Source: Mycolicibacterium chubuense NBB4
Lineage (GTDB): Bacteria; Actinomycetota; Actinomycetes; Mycobacteriales; Mycobacteriaceae
Assembly (NCBI RefSeq): GCF_000266905.1
Contig: NC_018027.1
Coordinates: 1,674,001 to 1,738,000 of the forward strand
Direction: 5' to 3'
DNA: 64,000 nucleotides
Both the position numbers and the translations under genes were made by a program. The notes under the pieces were generated by a model. That model saw only the letters and a program-made list of their open reading frames with translations, made no database searches and was not told where the DNA came from. Positions 25,995 through 35,453 of this stretch are shown piece by piece. Position 1 is the first letter of the stretch; each line of letters begins with the position of its first letter.

Positions 25995-27959
25995 TCAGGA
26001 CCGGCGCATCGTCAGATCCCAGTACGTGACACCGTCGACCGACTTCGCGGTGAACGTGCGCGCCACCCAGTCGGCGATCTTGCCACCTTCGGTGTCCAGT
26101 CGACGCGCCTGATCGCCGCCGCTGCCGCCGTGCATGCCCCGGCGATGGCCCTCGATGTAGTAGTGGATGCGGCCCTGCGCGACGTCCTGTTGGAACTGCG
26201 CCAGCGTCGGCGACGGGTCGCTGCCGCTGAAGCCTCCGACGGGCATCACCGCGTCACCGGTCGCCAGTTGATAGCCGGCCGCCTCGTTGGCGCCGCTGGT
26301 CGCCGCCACCCACGTGTAGCCGCTGCTGTGCTGCGCCAACTCTGCGACGAGCGCCGGGCTCGGCGGCTGACCCATCCACCCGCCGCCGTGTCCGCCGGGG
26401 CCGGCGCCCGGCCCGTCGGCGTCGGCCGGAGCCATCCAGGGAAAGCGGCTGCCCGCCACCTGCGGGCCGGCGACGACCATACCGCCGTGGTGCGGCGTGC
26501 CGACCGTCTGAATGGAGTAGGCGAGGGGTCCGGCGATCGCCGCGGCGGCTCCAAGACCGATGCCCCACAGCCCGATTCGTCGCTGGAGCCGTCGTCCGCG
26601 CAGACCGTAGGTCAGCGCAACGGCGATCGCGGCGATCAACCCCCCGACGAGCACCGCCCACCGCAACGGCGGTGCGAATTCGGGCGTGCGGCCCAGGAGC
26701 ACCCAGGACCACACCGCCGTCACCGCGGCCGTGCCCGCCAGCGTCCACGCCACCCACGGTGTGAAGCGGCGGGCCCACATGTCGGTGACGCCGACGGCGA
26801 CCAGGGCTGCTACGGCCGGTGCCAGCGCGACCGAGTAGTAGTCGTGGAACATGCCGGACATGAAACTCAGCACCACGCCGGTGCTCAGCAGCCAGCCGCC
26901 CCACAGAAGGTACTGCGCGCGACGTTCGTCGGTGCGAGAAGATCTGCCGCGCAACACGAGTCCCACGATCAGGCAGATCAAGGCCGCCGGCAACAGCCAG
27001 GAGATCTGCCCACCGGTGGTGCTGCTGAACAGCCGGGTGATGCCGGCATTCGAACCGAAGCCGTGCCAGTCGTGGCCGGGCCCGCCGGGCGGCATGAAAC
27101 CTTCGGGGAAAGCGTGGCGTCCGGTCAGCCGCGCCATGCCGTTGTATCCGAACGTCAGGTTCATGAAGCTGTTGTCGGTCGACCCACCGACGTACGGCCG
27201 GTCAGCGGGCGGGATCAGTGCCACCAACGCCACCCACCAGCCCGCCGCGACGACCAGCGCCAGCGCGGCGGCGCCGAGTTGAACGATCCTGCGCCACAAC
27301 CGAACCGGACCGGCGATCAGATAGGCGAGTGCCAGTCCGGGCACGACGAGCATCACCTGCAACTGCTTGGTGAGGAACCCCACCCCGACCAGGGCGCCGC
27401 ACAACACCAGCCAGCGGGTGCGTCCGTCGCCGACGCCTCGCATCATCGCCCACGCCGCCGCGATCGTCACGAACACCAGCAGTGCGTCGGGGTTGTTGTA
27501 GCGGAACATCAGGGTGGCCACCGGCGTGATCGCCAGCGCCGCACCGGCGATGAGACCGGCGACGGCGCCGAACTGCCGCTTGACGACGAGGTAGAGCAGC
27601 GCGACCGACGCCACACCGATCAGCACCTGCGGCAGCAGCATCGACCAGCTGTTCAGGCCGAAGATGCGGGCGCTGAGCTCCATCGGCCACAACGACGCCG
27701 GCGGCTTGTCGACGGTGATCGAGTTGCCGGCGTCCGACGAGCCGAACAGGAACGCCTTCCAGCTCCGGGTTCCGGCTTGCACGGCGCCGGCGTAGAAGTC
27801 ATTGGCCCACTCCATGCGGCCCAACCTGATAGACCAGAACGCGGCGGTTGCGGCGAGCAATGCTGCCAGCGCCCACCGCGTCCACCGCGATTCGAGGCTG
27901 CGGGGCTGCGCGGTCTTGCCGACTGGCGCGGTGGCGTCGGTGACGGTGGGTGCGGACAT
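25995..27959 (-). CDS. GT39-like polytopic glycosyltransferase (PMT_2 family)
   Basis: A 654-residue membrane protein starting at ATG 27959, which shares one base with the TGA of the upstream esterase gene (TGATG). The first external loop has the acidic motif WANDFYAGAV, where the catalytic Asp of ArnT/PMT-type enzymes lies, and then TVDKPPASLW. About ten to twelve hydrophobic helices follow. A C-terminal extracytoplasmic domain starts near residue 500 with Gly/His-rich stretches (GGHGGGWMG). Such enzymes transfer a sugar from a polyprenyl-phosphate donor to protein, lipid or polysaccharide on the outer face of the membrane. Translational coupling to the esterase suggests both act on the same envelope glycoconjugate, which is inference. 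Confidence 0.85.
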   Translation of the reverse strand: MSAPTVTDATAPVGKTAQPRSLESRWTRWALAALLAATAAFWSIRLGRMEWANDFYAGAVQAGTRSWKAFLFGSSDAGNSITVDKPPASLWPMELSARIFGLNSWSMLLPQVLIGVASVALLYLVVKRQFGAVAGLIAGAALAITPVATLMFRYNNPDALLVFVTIAAAWAMMRGVGDGRTRWLVLCGALVGVGFLTKQLQVMLVVPGLALAYLIAGPVRLWRRIVQLGAAALALVVAAGWWVALVALIPPADRPYVGGSTDNSFMNLTFGYNGMARLTGRHAFPEGFMPPGGPGHDWHGFGSNAGITRLFSSTTGGQISWLLPAALICLIVGLVLRGRSSRTDERRAQYLLWGGWLLSTGVVLSFMSGMFHDYYSVALAPAVAALVAVGVTDMWARRFTPWVAWTLAGTAAVTAVWSWVLLGRTPEFAPPLRWAVLVGGLIAAIAVALTYGLRGRRLQRRIGLWGIGLGAAAAIAGPLAYSIQTVGTPHHGGMVVAGPQVAGSRFPWMAPADADGPGAGPGGHGGGWMGQPPSPALVAELAQHSSGYTWVAATSGANEAAGYQLATGDAVMPVGGFSGSDPSPTLAQFQQDVAQGRIHYYIEGHRRGMHGGSGGDQARRLDTEGGKIADWVARTFTAKSVDGVTYWDLTMRRS

Positions 27960-29395
27960 CAGTGGTGCTCCTCTGCGGATCCCGGGGTGTGGATGCGTTC
28001 GGCCAGCCACGGCAGAGCGTCGGAGAAGGCCCGTTCGGCGAACTGCCACGAGTGGAAGCTGATGATCTTGTGCACGGTGCAGGAGATGCCGACGGTTCCA
28101 GCGGTCGCACACAGGTCTTCGGCGGCTCCGGTCTCGTCGGAGTCGCGGATGTCGTCGTTGCCGCCGAATCCCGACGGTGCAGCCGATTGCGGCCGATGCG
28201 CCCCGGCGTTCCTCATCAGCCGGCCGGCGTCGGCCGGTGTGACGGTGTCTTCGAACCACCCGGCGACGCCCGTGTACGGACCGTGTCGAGTCATCACCGT
28301 CCGCGGGTCGAAGGTGTCGTACAGTGCGGCGTCGCCGCCGTAGAGCCGGCTGATCGTCTGGTCTTTCGTGCCGGCGGTGGGGCCGTGATCGCCGGCGATG
28401 TCCTCGAAGGTGGTGAAGAGGTCCGGGTGCATGACGGTCAGGTCGATGGCACAGGTTCCGCCCATCGACCAGCCGACGACCGCCCAGTCCGCCGCGTCGG
28501 CCTGCGCGTCGAAGGTGGACACGAGGTAGGGGCGGACGTCCTCGGTCAGGTGGTCGGCGGCATCACCGCGCGGGCCGTTGACGCACTCGGTGTCGTTGTT
28601 AAAGCTGCCGCCCACGTCGACGAACGCGAAGATCGGCGCTTGTCCGCCATGCGTTTTCGCGTAGGAGTCGATGATCGGCAGAGCGTTACCGCTGCGCATC
28701 CAGTCCGCAGGGGTGTTGAATTCCCCGGCGATCATCATGATCACGGGCAGATGCGGCGGTGTGTCGCCGGCAAACCACGCAGGCGGCAGGTACACGTATT
28801 CACTGCGGTGCTTGAACCCGCTGGCGTCGTCGGGAATGTCGGTTTTGACCACCTTGCCGGTGCTCGGATCGGTGTTGCGCAGCGACGGCAGCGCCGACGC
28901 ATCCACCTCGTCGGGCAGCGGGCCGGCGGTCAGGGCCCCCCACGCGGACTGCACCGACGGGTAGTAGCCCACCCAGTGGTTCAGCGAGAGCGCCGCGGTC
29001 GACAGCGTCAGGGGGACGGCGACGATCGACAGGATGCGCCGCCACCATCTCGCGCCGCGCCAGCCGAACACCGCGACCGCGATCGCGGCTCCGAAGACGG
29101 CCGTCCACACCCAGAGCGAGAGAGGCGCCGGGTCGGAAGCGAGCCCTTCCGAGTTCATGTACGTCCGCGCCGCGAGCGCGAGAACAACGCCGACGACGGC
29201 GCTGACGGGCACCCAGACCAGGCGCCACCGGCGGGTGCGCCACCCGACGACCGCGACGAGCACCGCCACGCTGACGATCTCCACGGTGAGCGGGAGCCAG
29301 CCGGCCAGCAGCGAAACCCCGTGCCTGAACTGGTGGAAGTCGGGTGCCGGCAGTTGGGGCAGGGGTTCGGGCGGCGGGGGTGGGGTCGGCGGCAC
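27959..29395 (-). CDS. Membrane-anchored Ag85/esterase-D-like alpha/beta hydrolase
   Basis: A 478-residue paralogue of the protein at 535-1815. It has a Pro-rich start, four hydrophobic segments in residues 25-145, then a hydrolase domain with EYVYLPPAWF, the nucleophile elbow GWSMGG (Ser310), and HSWQF near the C-terminus as the likely catalytic His. The conserved NDTECVNGPRG stretch includes a cysteine shared with the paralogue. It is the first gene of a unit with the GT39 glycosyltransferase and probably the 64-residue protein. A 16-bp tandem repeat lies 38-69 bases upstream of its start. The reaction is likely acyl transfer or hydrolysis at the outer membrane face; the substrate is unknown. 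Confidence 0.85.
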   Translation of the reverse strand: MPPTPPPPPEPLPQLPAPDFHQFRHGVSLLAGWLPLTVEIVSVAVLVAVVGWRTRRWRLVWVPVSAVVGVVLALAARTYMNSEGLASDPAPLSLWVWTAVFGAAIAVAVFGWRGARWWRRILSIVAVPLTLSTAALSLNHWVGYYPSVQSAWGALTAGPLPDEVDASALPSLRNTDPSTGKVVKTDIPDDASGFKHRSEYVYLPPAWFAGDTPPHLPVIMMIAGEFNTPADWMRSGNALPIIDSYAKTHGGQAPIFAFVDVGGSFNNDTECVNGPRGDAADHLTEDVRPYLVSTFDAQADAADWAVVGWSMGGTCAIDLTVMHPDLFTTFEDIAGDHGPTAGTKDQTISRLYGGDAALYDTFDPRTVMTRHGPYTGVAGWFEDTVTPADAGRLMRNAGAHRPQSAAPSGFGGNDDIRDSDETGAAEDLCATAGTVGISCTVHKIISFHSWQFAERAFSDALPWLAERIHTPGSAEEHH

Positions 29396-29432
29396 GTCCC
29401 CATGGTGGCCGAGCTTGCTGTTAACAGGCTAT

Positions 29433-29464
29433 GTAGCAGCTATGCGAGGTAGCAGCTATGCGAG
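29433..29464. repeat. Perfect tandem 16-bp repeat upstream of the esterase gene
   Basis: GTAGCAGCTATGCGAG occurs twice head to tail with no spacer. Each unit contains the near-palindrome TAGCAGCTA. It sits in the 110-base space between the DUF190 gene stop and the esterase start, where a regulator could bind. It could also be a simple local duplication. Confidence 0.8.
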
Positions 29465-29505
29465 CGGTCACTCCCGTCACGGGTCTTTCTCCGGCAGGAG
29501 TTCGT

Positions 29506-30546
29506 CTAGGGCAGGCTCAGGCCGCCGCCCCGGCGCCCGTGGTCGACGAACAGCGCCGCCGGCACGGTCTCGCACATCACCAGCCCGTGCCCGTCGGTGA
29601 GCTGGTCGACGATGTCGAAAGCGCGCGCGATCGCCTCCGGTGTGTCGACGATGCTCGTCGCGACGGGCACGCGCCGGCCCAGCCGGAACATCCGATCGCC
29701 GTGCGGGCGGTGGTCTCCGTGGAAGCCCCACAGGCCGCGCAGCACCGTCGCTCCGCTGACCACACCCGACTCCCGCAGCCTGCGGACGAGGGCGCGGTGG
29801 ATGGCGACGCCGTGATACAGGCTGTCCTCGGAGGTGAGGACCGTCAGCTTCTGATAGCCGGCCGCGCCGGTCGGTGCGCGAGGTCGCTCGACCACGCGGC
29901 CGTCGCGCTTGCACAACTGCGCGCGTTCCAGCGTCAGCAGCGGATCGTCGAGCACCTCGGCGAGCCGGTCGCGGACGGCGGTCGCCTGCTCCGGCAGCCC
30001 GATCGCGGTGACCATCGTCGGCACGTCGGCGTTGCGGCTGAGGAACCGGGCTCGCCGGCGCTGGCCGTCGACGGTGCCGTCCACGCCGAGGAAGGTGGTC
30101 GCGCTGGCGAAGCCCAGCTCGCGGAAGATCTCGCACGCCGCCACATGCCCGGGCCGTCCGCCAGCGCGCTGCTGGCGGCCGAGGTAGACGGTCAGCCGGA
30201 CGGTGTGATCGACGGCGGGGATCGGCCCGCCGACCGAGCGCGCACGTTCCAGCGTGATCAGTCCACGTGGTGTCGCGTCCGCCACCTCGCCGGCCAGACC
30301 CGCGATGACGTCCGGGGCGTCGACGGCCGAGATGACCACCGGCAGGTCCTCGGACATGCTCAGCGACTCGTCGGTGCGAACGATGTTGCGCGGACCGAAG
30401 CTGCTGATGCCGCGCAGCATGATGCTTGTCGCGATGCCCCGGCGGGCATACAGGTCGAGCAGCACGTCGGACAGGTACCTGCCGTCGGTGCGTTCCCGCT
30501 CGGCGAAATGGACGGTCAGCTTCAGGGTGTCGGCGAGTCGTGTCAC
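29506..30546 (-). CDS. DUF190 multi-domain protein linked to fluoride channels
   Basis: A 346-residue cytoplasmic protein from GTG 30546 made of tandem PII-like DUF190 units. Three repeats can be seen opening with LKLTVHFAER, VRLTVYLGRQ and YQKLTVLTSED. Each is followed by a (G)IA(T/I)...L-R-G or related glycine segment. PII-like folds bind nucleotides or small ligands and control channels. The start overlaps the stop of the downstream CrcB gene by 4 bases, so it is translationally coupled to the fluoride channel pair. The gene order crcB-crcB-DUF190 next to pgm is one I recall from M. tuberculosis (Rv3068c-Rv3071 region). The likely role is gating or sensing for fluoride export, by inference from linkage. 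Confidence 0.85.
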   Translation of the reverse strand: MTRLADTLKLTVHFAERERTDGRYLSDVLLDLYARRGIATSIMLRGISSFGPRNIVRTDESLSMSEDLPVVISAVDAPDVIAGLAGEVADATPRGLITLERARSVGGPIPAVDHTVRLTVYLGRQQRAGGRPGHVAACEIFRELGFASATTFLGVDGTVDGQRRRARFLSRNADVPTMVTAIGLPEQATAVRDRLAEVLDDPLLTLERAQLCKRDGRVVERPRAPTGAAGYQKLTVLTSEDSLYHGVAIHRALVRRLRESGVVSGATVLRGLWGFHGDHRPHGDRMFRLGRRVPVATSIVDTPEAIARAFDIVDQLTDGHGLVMCETVPAALFVDHGRRGGGLSLP

Positions 30547-30908
30547 AGCGCACCCGCGATCCAGTGGCCCAGCCACGCCGCGGTGACCCCGGCGAGGACG
30601 CTGACGACGATGTTCGCCGCGGCAGGCAGGTACTGGCGTTCTTCGGCGAGTCGCTGGGTCTCGAACATCCACGTCGAGAAGGTGGTGTACGCCCCGACGA
30701 ACCCGGTGCTCACCAGCAGCGCCGCGGGTTGGCCGAGCGCAAGGCCGCTGAGGAAGCCCAGCAGCACCGCGCCGGTCAGGTTGACCGTCAGCGTCCCGAA
30801 CGGGAACACCCCCGCGATCCGCGTGGCGACGCTGCGGTCGATCACGAAGCGGGCCACCGCACCGAGGCCGCCCATCACCGCGACACCCGCCCACACCGCG
30901 ACGGTCAT
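30543..30908 (-). CDS. crcB: CrcB/Fluc fluoride channel subunit (second copy)
   Basis: A 121-residue, four-helix membrane protein. It carries the Fluc signature pieces [24 protein letters not shown] with the pore Asn, and [12 protein letters not shown] with the central sodium-site and phenylalanine-box region. Fluc channels are dual-topology dimers that expel fluoride passively. Where two adjacent genes occur they usually form an antiparallel heterodimer. Its ATG at 30908 overlaps the stop of the first copy (30905) by 4 bases, and its own stop overlaps the DUF190 start. Confidence 0.9.
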   Translation of the reverse strand: MTVAVWAGVAVMGGLGAVARFVIDRSVATRIAGVFPFGTLTVNLTGAVLLGFLSGLALGQPAALLVSTGFVGAYTTFSTWMFETQRLAEERQYLPAAANIVVSVLAGVTAAWLGHWIAGAL

Positions 30909-31300
30909 GCGCGGACCCGGGCGCGGCGCACCAGCGATGTCGCGACGTGAACCGCGGCCAGTCCCGCGGCGAGACTGGCCCCGGTGTAGCCGATCGCCAG
31001 CCCGTAGTGCTGGTGTTCGATCATCGTCAGGGTTTCCACCTGCATCGTCGAGAAGGTCGTCAGGCCGCCGCACAGGCCGGTGCCCAGCAGGGGGCGTCGA
31101 TAGCTCGACAGCGGCAGCCGTTCCAGCAGCCGGGTGGTGAAGTAGCCGAGCAGGAACGCGCCGGCGATGTTGACGGTGAATGTGGGCCAGGGCCACCGGC
31201 CGGGGTCGGGGGCGGCGAGTTCGGCCAGGCCGGCGCGCGCCAGCGTGCCCAGAGCGCCACCGGCGAACACCGCGGCCAGTTCTTGCCGGTCGAAGGCCAT
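30905..31300 (-). CDS. crcB: CrcB/Fluc fluoride channel subunit (first copy)
   Basis: A 131-residue, four-helix membrane protein with [27 protein letters not shown] (pore Asn) and [15 protein letters not shown]. It differs strongly from the adjacent second copy, which is what is expected when two Fluc subunits face opposite ways in a heterodimer. The start is ATG 31300, 71 bases from the divergent pgm start. I looked for a fluoride riboswitch in that short leader and see none. Confidence 0.9.
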   Translation of the reverse strand: MAFDRQELAAVFAGGALGTLARAGLAELAAPDPGRWPWPTFTVNIAGAFLLGYFTTRLLERLPLSSYRRPLLGTGLCGGLTTFSTMQVETLTMIEHQHYGLAIGYTGASLAAGLAAVHVATSLVRRARVRA

Positions 31301-31371
31301 GCCCGGAAGTATGCCTAGCTCGCTGCACTCCGGTGTTTTAAGGGTGGGCGTGACGTAGCAGAATCGAACCC

Positions 31372-33018
31372 ATGGCGGCGAACCCCCGTGCCGGTCAGCC
31401 GGCGCAACCCGAGGACCTGATCGACATCGCTGCGGTGGTGACGGCGTACTACACCGTCACGCCCGACCCGGACAACGTCGACCAGCAGGTCGCGTTCGGT
31501 ACGTCGGGGCATCGCGGGTCGAGCCTGGACGCGGCGTTCAATGAGGCGCACATCCTGGCCACGACGCAGGCCATCGTCGAGTACCGAAACTCGCAGAACA
31601 CCACCGGTCCGCTGTTCATCGGTCGGGACACGCACGCGCTGTCCGAGCCCGCGTGGGCGTCCGCCCTCGAGGTGCTCGCCGCCAATGACGTTGCGGTGAT
31701 GATCGATTCGGCCGATCGCTACACGCCGACCCCCGCGGTCAGCCATGCGATCCTGACTTTCAACCGGGGTCGCGACACGGCCCTGGCGGACGGGATCGTG
31801 GTGACTCCGTCGCACAACCCGCCGCGCGACGGCGGATTCAAGTACAACCCGCCCAACGGCGGGCCCGCCGACACCGACGCCACCGGCGTCATCGCCAAGC
31901 GGGCCAACGAGATCCTGCGCGACGGCCTCAAGGCGGTGAAGCGCGTCCCGCTGGCCAGGGCGATGGCACACGCACAGCGGCACCACTACCTCGACGCCTA
32001 CGTCTCGGATCTGCCGAACGTCGTCGACCTGCACGCGATCCGCGCCGAAGGCATTCGCATCGGCGCCGACCCCCTCGGCGGGGCGAGCGTCGACTACTGG
32101 GCCGCCATCGCCGAGCGGCACAACCTCGACCTGACCGTCGTCAACCCGCTCGTCGACGCGACGTGGCGATTCATGACGCTCGACACCGACGGCAAGATCC
32201 GGATGGACTGCAGTTCGCCCAACGCGATGGCTGCGCTTGTTCAAAAAGTGGTCGGCGATGCTGACTCCTATCAGATCGCGACCGGCAACGACGCCGACTC
32301 CGACCGGCACGGCATCGTGACGCCCGACGGCGGTCTGCTCAACCCGAACCACTACCTCGCGGTGGCGATTGACTATCTGTTCGCGCACCGGCCGGAGTGG
32401 GCGGCCGACACAGCCGTCGGCAAGACGGCCGTCAGTTCCTCGATCATCGACCGGGTGGTCGGCGGTCTGGGCCGCAAGCTCGTCGAGGTGCCGGTAGGCT
32501 TCAAGTGGTTCGTCGACGGGCTCATCGGCGGCACAATCGGTTTCGGCGGGGAGGAGAGCGCCGGGGCGTCGTTCCTGCGCCGCGACGGTTCGGTGTGGAC
32601 GACGGACAAGGACGGCATCATCCTGGCGCTGCTGGCCTCGGAGATCCTGGCGGTCACCGGATCGACGCCGTCGCAGCGCTATGCGGAGCTGGCCGACAAG
32701 TACGGTGCCCCGACGTATGCCCGCATCGATGCGCCGGCCAACCGTGAGCAGAAGGCGCGGCTGGCCAAGCTCTCGCCCGAGCAGGTGAGCGCCACGGAGT
32801 TGGCGGGGGAATCGATCACGGCCAAGCTGACGACCGCTCCGGGAAACGGTGCGCCTCTGGGCGGGTTGAAGGTCACGACGGAGAACGCGTGGTTCGCCGC
32901 GCGGCCGTCCGGCACCGAGGACGTGTACAAGATCTACGCCGAGTCCTTCCGCGGACCAGAGCATCTCGCCGAGGTGCAGGAGGCCGCGCGGGAAGTGGTG
33001 TCGGCGGTTATTTCGTGA
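31372..33018 (+). CDS. pgm: Alpha-D-glucose phosphate-specific phosphoglucomutase
   Basis: A 548-residue enzyme interconverting glucose-1-phosphate and glucose-6-phosphate, the entry to glycogen, trehalose and cell-wall sugar nucleotides. The features seen are [11 protein letters not shown] near residue 43, the phosphoserine loop [13 protein letters not shown] (about 143-155), the metal loop [11 protein letters not shown] (about 305-315) and the sugar loop [30 protein letters not shown] is the C-terminal phosphate-binding loop. Length matches bacterial Pgm. The next gene (MFS) overlaps its stop by 3 bases. Position beside crcB/crcB/DUF190 agrees with the mycobacterial pgmA locus. Confidence 0.95.
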   Translation: MAANPRAGQPAQPEDLIDIAAVVTAYYTVTPDPDNVDQQVAFGTSGHRGSSLDAAFNEAHILATTQAIVEYRNSQNTTGPLFIGRDTHALSEPAWASALEVLAANDVAVMIDSADRYTPTPAVSHAILTFNRGRDTALADGIVVTPSHNPPRDGGFKYNPPNGGPADTDATGVIAKRANEILRDGLKAVKRVPLARAMAHAQRHHYLDAYVSDLPNVVDLHAIRAEGIRIGADPLGGASVDYWAAIAERHNLDLTVVNPLVDATWRFMTLDTDGKIRMDCSSPNAMAALVQKVVGDADSYQIATGNDADSDRHGIVTPDGGLLNPNHYLAVAIDYLFAHRPEWAADTAVGKTAVSSSIIDRVVGGLGRKLVEVPVGFKWFVDGLIGGTIGFGGEESAGASFLRRDGSVWTTDKDGIILALLASEILAVTGSTPSQRYAELADKYGAPTYARIDAPANREQKARLAKLSPEQVSATELAGESITAKLTTAPGNGAPLGGLKVTTENAWFAARPSGTEDVYKIYAESFRGPEHLAEVQEAAREVVSAVIS

Positions 33019-34280
33019 GGTCGCCCGCGGAGGGCGACTGTCCGGAGGCCACCAAGCAGCGGCTGCCGCGCGAGGTGTGGCTGCTGGTCGCGGCCAACGT
33101 CGTCGTCGCGCTCGGATACGGCGTGGTGGCGCCCGTGCTCCCGCAGTACGCGCGGCATTTCGGGGTCAGCATCAGCGCGGCGACGTTCGTCATCACGGCG
33201 TTCGCAGTCATGCGGCTGGTCGCCGCGCCTCCGGCGGGGTTGCTCGTGCAGCGGCTGGGGGAAAGACGGGTCTACATCACCGGCCTGCTGATCGTGGCGC
33301 TGTCCACCGGCGCGTGCGCGTTCGCCCAAACCTATTGGCAGCTTCTGCTTTTCCGATCGCTCGGTGGCCTGGGCTCCGCGATGTTCACCGTGTCCTCGCT
33401 GGGATTGATGATCCGGATCTCGCCGGCCGATGCCCGTGGCCGGGTCGCGGGACTGTTCTCGTCGGGGTTCCTGTTCGGCTCGGTGGCCGGGCCGGTGCTG
33501 GGCAGTGTGACCGCCGGTCTGGGGCTCTCAGCTCCGTTCGTCATCTACGGGGCGGCGTTGCTGGTGGCCGCCGGGGTGGTGTTCTTCAGCCTGCGTGGGT
33601 CGGCGGTGGCGTTGCCCGAGGAGACGGTCGAGGAATCGGTGTCCGTGCGCACGGTGTTGCGGCATCGGGCCTATCGGGCGGCGCTGTTCTCCAACTTCGC
33701 GACGGGCTGGGCGTCGTTCGGCTTGCGCATCGCGCTGGTTCCGCTGTTCGTGGTGGACGTCCTGGGTCGCAGTATCGGCGCCGCCGGGATGGCGCTCGCA
33801 GCGTTCGCGGTGGGAAACATCTCGGTCGTCATTCCCAGCGGCTACCTCTCCGACCGCGTCGGGCGGCGCAAGCTGCTCATCGCCGGGCTGGCCGTCGCCG
33901 CGTTGTCGACGATCCTGGTGGGGTTCACGACGTCGCTGCCGATCTTCCTGGTGGCCGCCTATATCACTGGTGCTGCCACCGGCGTGTTCGTCGCCCCACA
34001 GCAGGCAGCGGTGGCCGACGTGGTCGGCAACAAGTCGCGCGGCGGGACCGCGGTCGCGACGTTCCAGATGATGGCCGACTTCGGGTCGATCATCGGGTCG
34101 CTCGTGGTGGGACAGATCGCTCAGCGTGCGACGTTCAGCTGGGCCTTCGTGATCAGCGGCGTGATTCTCGCGGTGGCGGCGCTCGGCTGGGTGCTGGCGC
34201 CGGAGACCAGGCCGAGGCCGTCAGCCGAGCACACGGAGGCGCGTCCGTACGGTCCGGAAGCCGGGGGAGAAGTGCCGTGA
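33015..34280 (+). CDS. Major facilitator superfamily transporter
   Basis: A 421-residue protein with 12 predicted helices. I start it at GTG 33015, which overlaps the TGA of pgm (GTGA). In-frame starts further upstream lie inside pgm. The TM2-3 loop carries [13 protein letters not shown], the half-length MFS signature, and the second half repeats it as [12 protein letters not shown]. The C-terminal about 30 residues are hydrophilic. Drug- or sugar-efflux members look like this, and the substrate is not predictable. Translational coupling to pgm is notable but may only reflect compact packing. tRNA-Ala follows 55 bases downstream. Confidence 0.85.
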   Translation: MRSPAEGDCPEATKQRLPREVWLLVAANVVVALGYGVVAPVLPQYARHFGVSISAATFVITAFAVMRLVAAPPAGLLVQRLGERRVYITGLLIVALSTGACAFAQTYWQLLLFRSLGGLGSAMFTVSSLGLMIRISPADARGRVAGLFSSGFLFGSVAGPVLGSVTAGLGLSAPFVIYGAALLVAAGVVFFSLRGSAVALPEETVEESVSVRTVLRHRAYRAALFSNFATGWASFGLRIALVPLFVVDVLGRSIGAAGMALAAFAVGNISVVIPSGYLSDRVGRRKLLIAGLAVAALSTILVGFTTSLPIFLVAAYITGAATGVFVAPQQAAVADVVGNKSRGGTAVATFQMMADFGSIIGSLVVGQIAQRATFSWAFVISGVILAVAALGWVLAPETRPRPSAEHTEARPYGPEAGGEVP

Positions 34281-34335
34281 CCTGGGATTTTGATGCTGAC
34301 CGGGTCCTGGTGTAACTTCGATGGGCACGACACAA

Positions 34336-34408
34336 GGGGCTATGGCGCAGTTGGTAGCGCACCACACTGGCAGTGTGGGGGTCAGGGGTTCGAATCCCCT
34401 TAGCTCCA
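34336..34408 (+). tRNA. tRNA-Ala (anticodon GGC)
   Basis: A 73-base cloverleaf. The acceptor stem is GGGGCTA with TAGCTCC, the discriminator base is A, and the D arm contains GCGCAGTTGGTAGCGC. The anticodon stem is CCACA/TGTGG with loop CTGGCAG (anticodon GGC, reading GCC and GCU). The T arm is GGGGTTCGAATCCCC. CCA is not encoded. A strong terminator follows. Confidence 0.95.
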
Positions 34409-34414
34409 CAGAGT

Positions 34415-34445
34415 AAAACCCGAGACCATCAGGTCTCGGGTTTTT
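34415..34445 (+). terminator. Rho-independent terminator of tRNA-Ala
   Basis: AAAACCCGAGACC, loop ATCA, then GGTCTCGGGTTTTT: a perfect 13-bp stem with a T run. It starts 7 bases after the tRNA 3' end. Confidence 0.92.
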
Positions 34446-34642
34446 GCTGTGTGAGAGTTGTCAAGCCTGTTTGACGACAGCATTGCCCCAGCAGTGCCGT
34501 TCTTACGTGCACTTTGTGCCCCACGCTGAAGTTGGATGGACATACGCGTCCGGATCACCTCGTACCCCCGCTACGAGAGGGTCGCGTAGGTTCTTAGAGA
34601 ATCGAGCCCAAGACCCCAACGCAGCAGTCAACGGAAGCCATC

Positions 34643-34900
34643 ATGCCCGAGGATCAGATCCCAGACGTTCCACCGAATCACCTCTCTATCGATCCGCGCA
34701 GCGCCTTCTATAGCGAAGAAGTGCTCCGCCGTGATGTGGGTATTCGCTTCAATGGCGTCGAGAAGACCAACGTCCACGAGTACAACGTGGCCGAGGGTTG
34801 GGTGCGTGTTGAAGTCCCTACCGCAAAGGATCGCCGCGGAAATCCTATGGTCGTCAAGCTCAACGGCACGGTCGAACCTTATTTCCGTCGAGCAAAATAG
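34643..34900 (+). CDS. DUF3297 family small protein
   Basis: An 85-residue cytoplasmic protein with the family pattern LSIDPRSAFYSEEVL, GIRFNG, EGWVRVEV, DRRGNP and KLNGTVEPYF. DUF3297 proteins are short, widely conserved and without known role. The start ATG 34643 is preceded by GGAAGCC at a workable distance. It stands alone between the tRNA-Ala terminator and a gene-free stretch. Confidence 0.9.
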   Translation: MPEDQIPDVPPNHLSIDPRSAFYSEEVLRRDVGIRFNGVEKTNVHEYNVAEGWVRVEVPTAKDRRGNPMVVKLNGTVEPYFRRAK

Positions 34901-35453
34901 CGGACGCCAGCGTTGATCGGGCTGACGGTGGGGTCGTCGAGGGCCGGTTCGGCTGCCCAGTGGCGTTCGCACAGGCGTGCCTGCACAAGCCACGGAGCGC
35001 GCGGTGCGATCGTTTCGATGTGGGTTGCCCAGGGCTATGTCGAGCCAGGGCGGGAATCAGGGTGAGGGATAGGCCGTAGATCTGCCATGACATGGTGTTG
35101 CCCTCGACTCTATGCCGACTCAGAGTGCGTCTGAGGCGGCGCGGCGGCTGAAGATGCAGCCACTGGGGAAGGTGCCTTCGAGAGCGTTGTAGCCGTGCAC
35201 TCCGCCACCGCCGATCCGGCGACTTCACCGCGGCGTAGAGGCCGTCGATGCGTGCACGACTGCACCGAGGGCTCGTGAGGACAAGTCGGTTTGTATGCAG
35301 CTCAAAGCCTTTCGCGTCAATATGTGCGTCTTGACGCCGATGAGCGATCCGGCGGCGGGGGCGAGGATGCGATGGGGGCCGCGGTGCGGCCGAGCCGGTC
35401 GCCGCGGGCTTTGTGGTTTCCGGGTGGCGATGCGGTGTCCGAATCCGCAGCCG
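34901..35453. other. Gene-free stretch, probably decayed sequence
   Basis: 553 bases in which all frames are broken or lack gene-like composition. No RNA gene, long repeat or clear promoter was recognised. Its position between DUF3297 and a frameshifted 13E12 gene suggests an insertion scar, but no identifiable remnant is readable. Confidence 0.5.

Noticed and set aside
26130..28343. Plus-strand open frame of over 700 codons
   Set aside because: It is antisense to the GT39 and esterase genes, with His/Arg/Gly-rich composition typical of GC-rich shadow frames.
31301..31371. Possible fluoride riboswitch before the crcB pair
   Set aside because: The 71-base leader shows no recognisable fluoride-aptamer pattern and is too short to hold aptamer, expression platform and promoter comfortably.
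34336..34445. tRNA-Ala as integration site of the downstream accessory block
   Set aside because: No direct repeat of the tRNA 3' end was seen downstream and no integrase gene is present. DUF3297 lies between.
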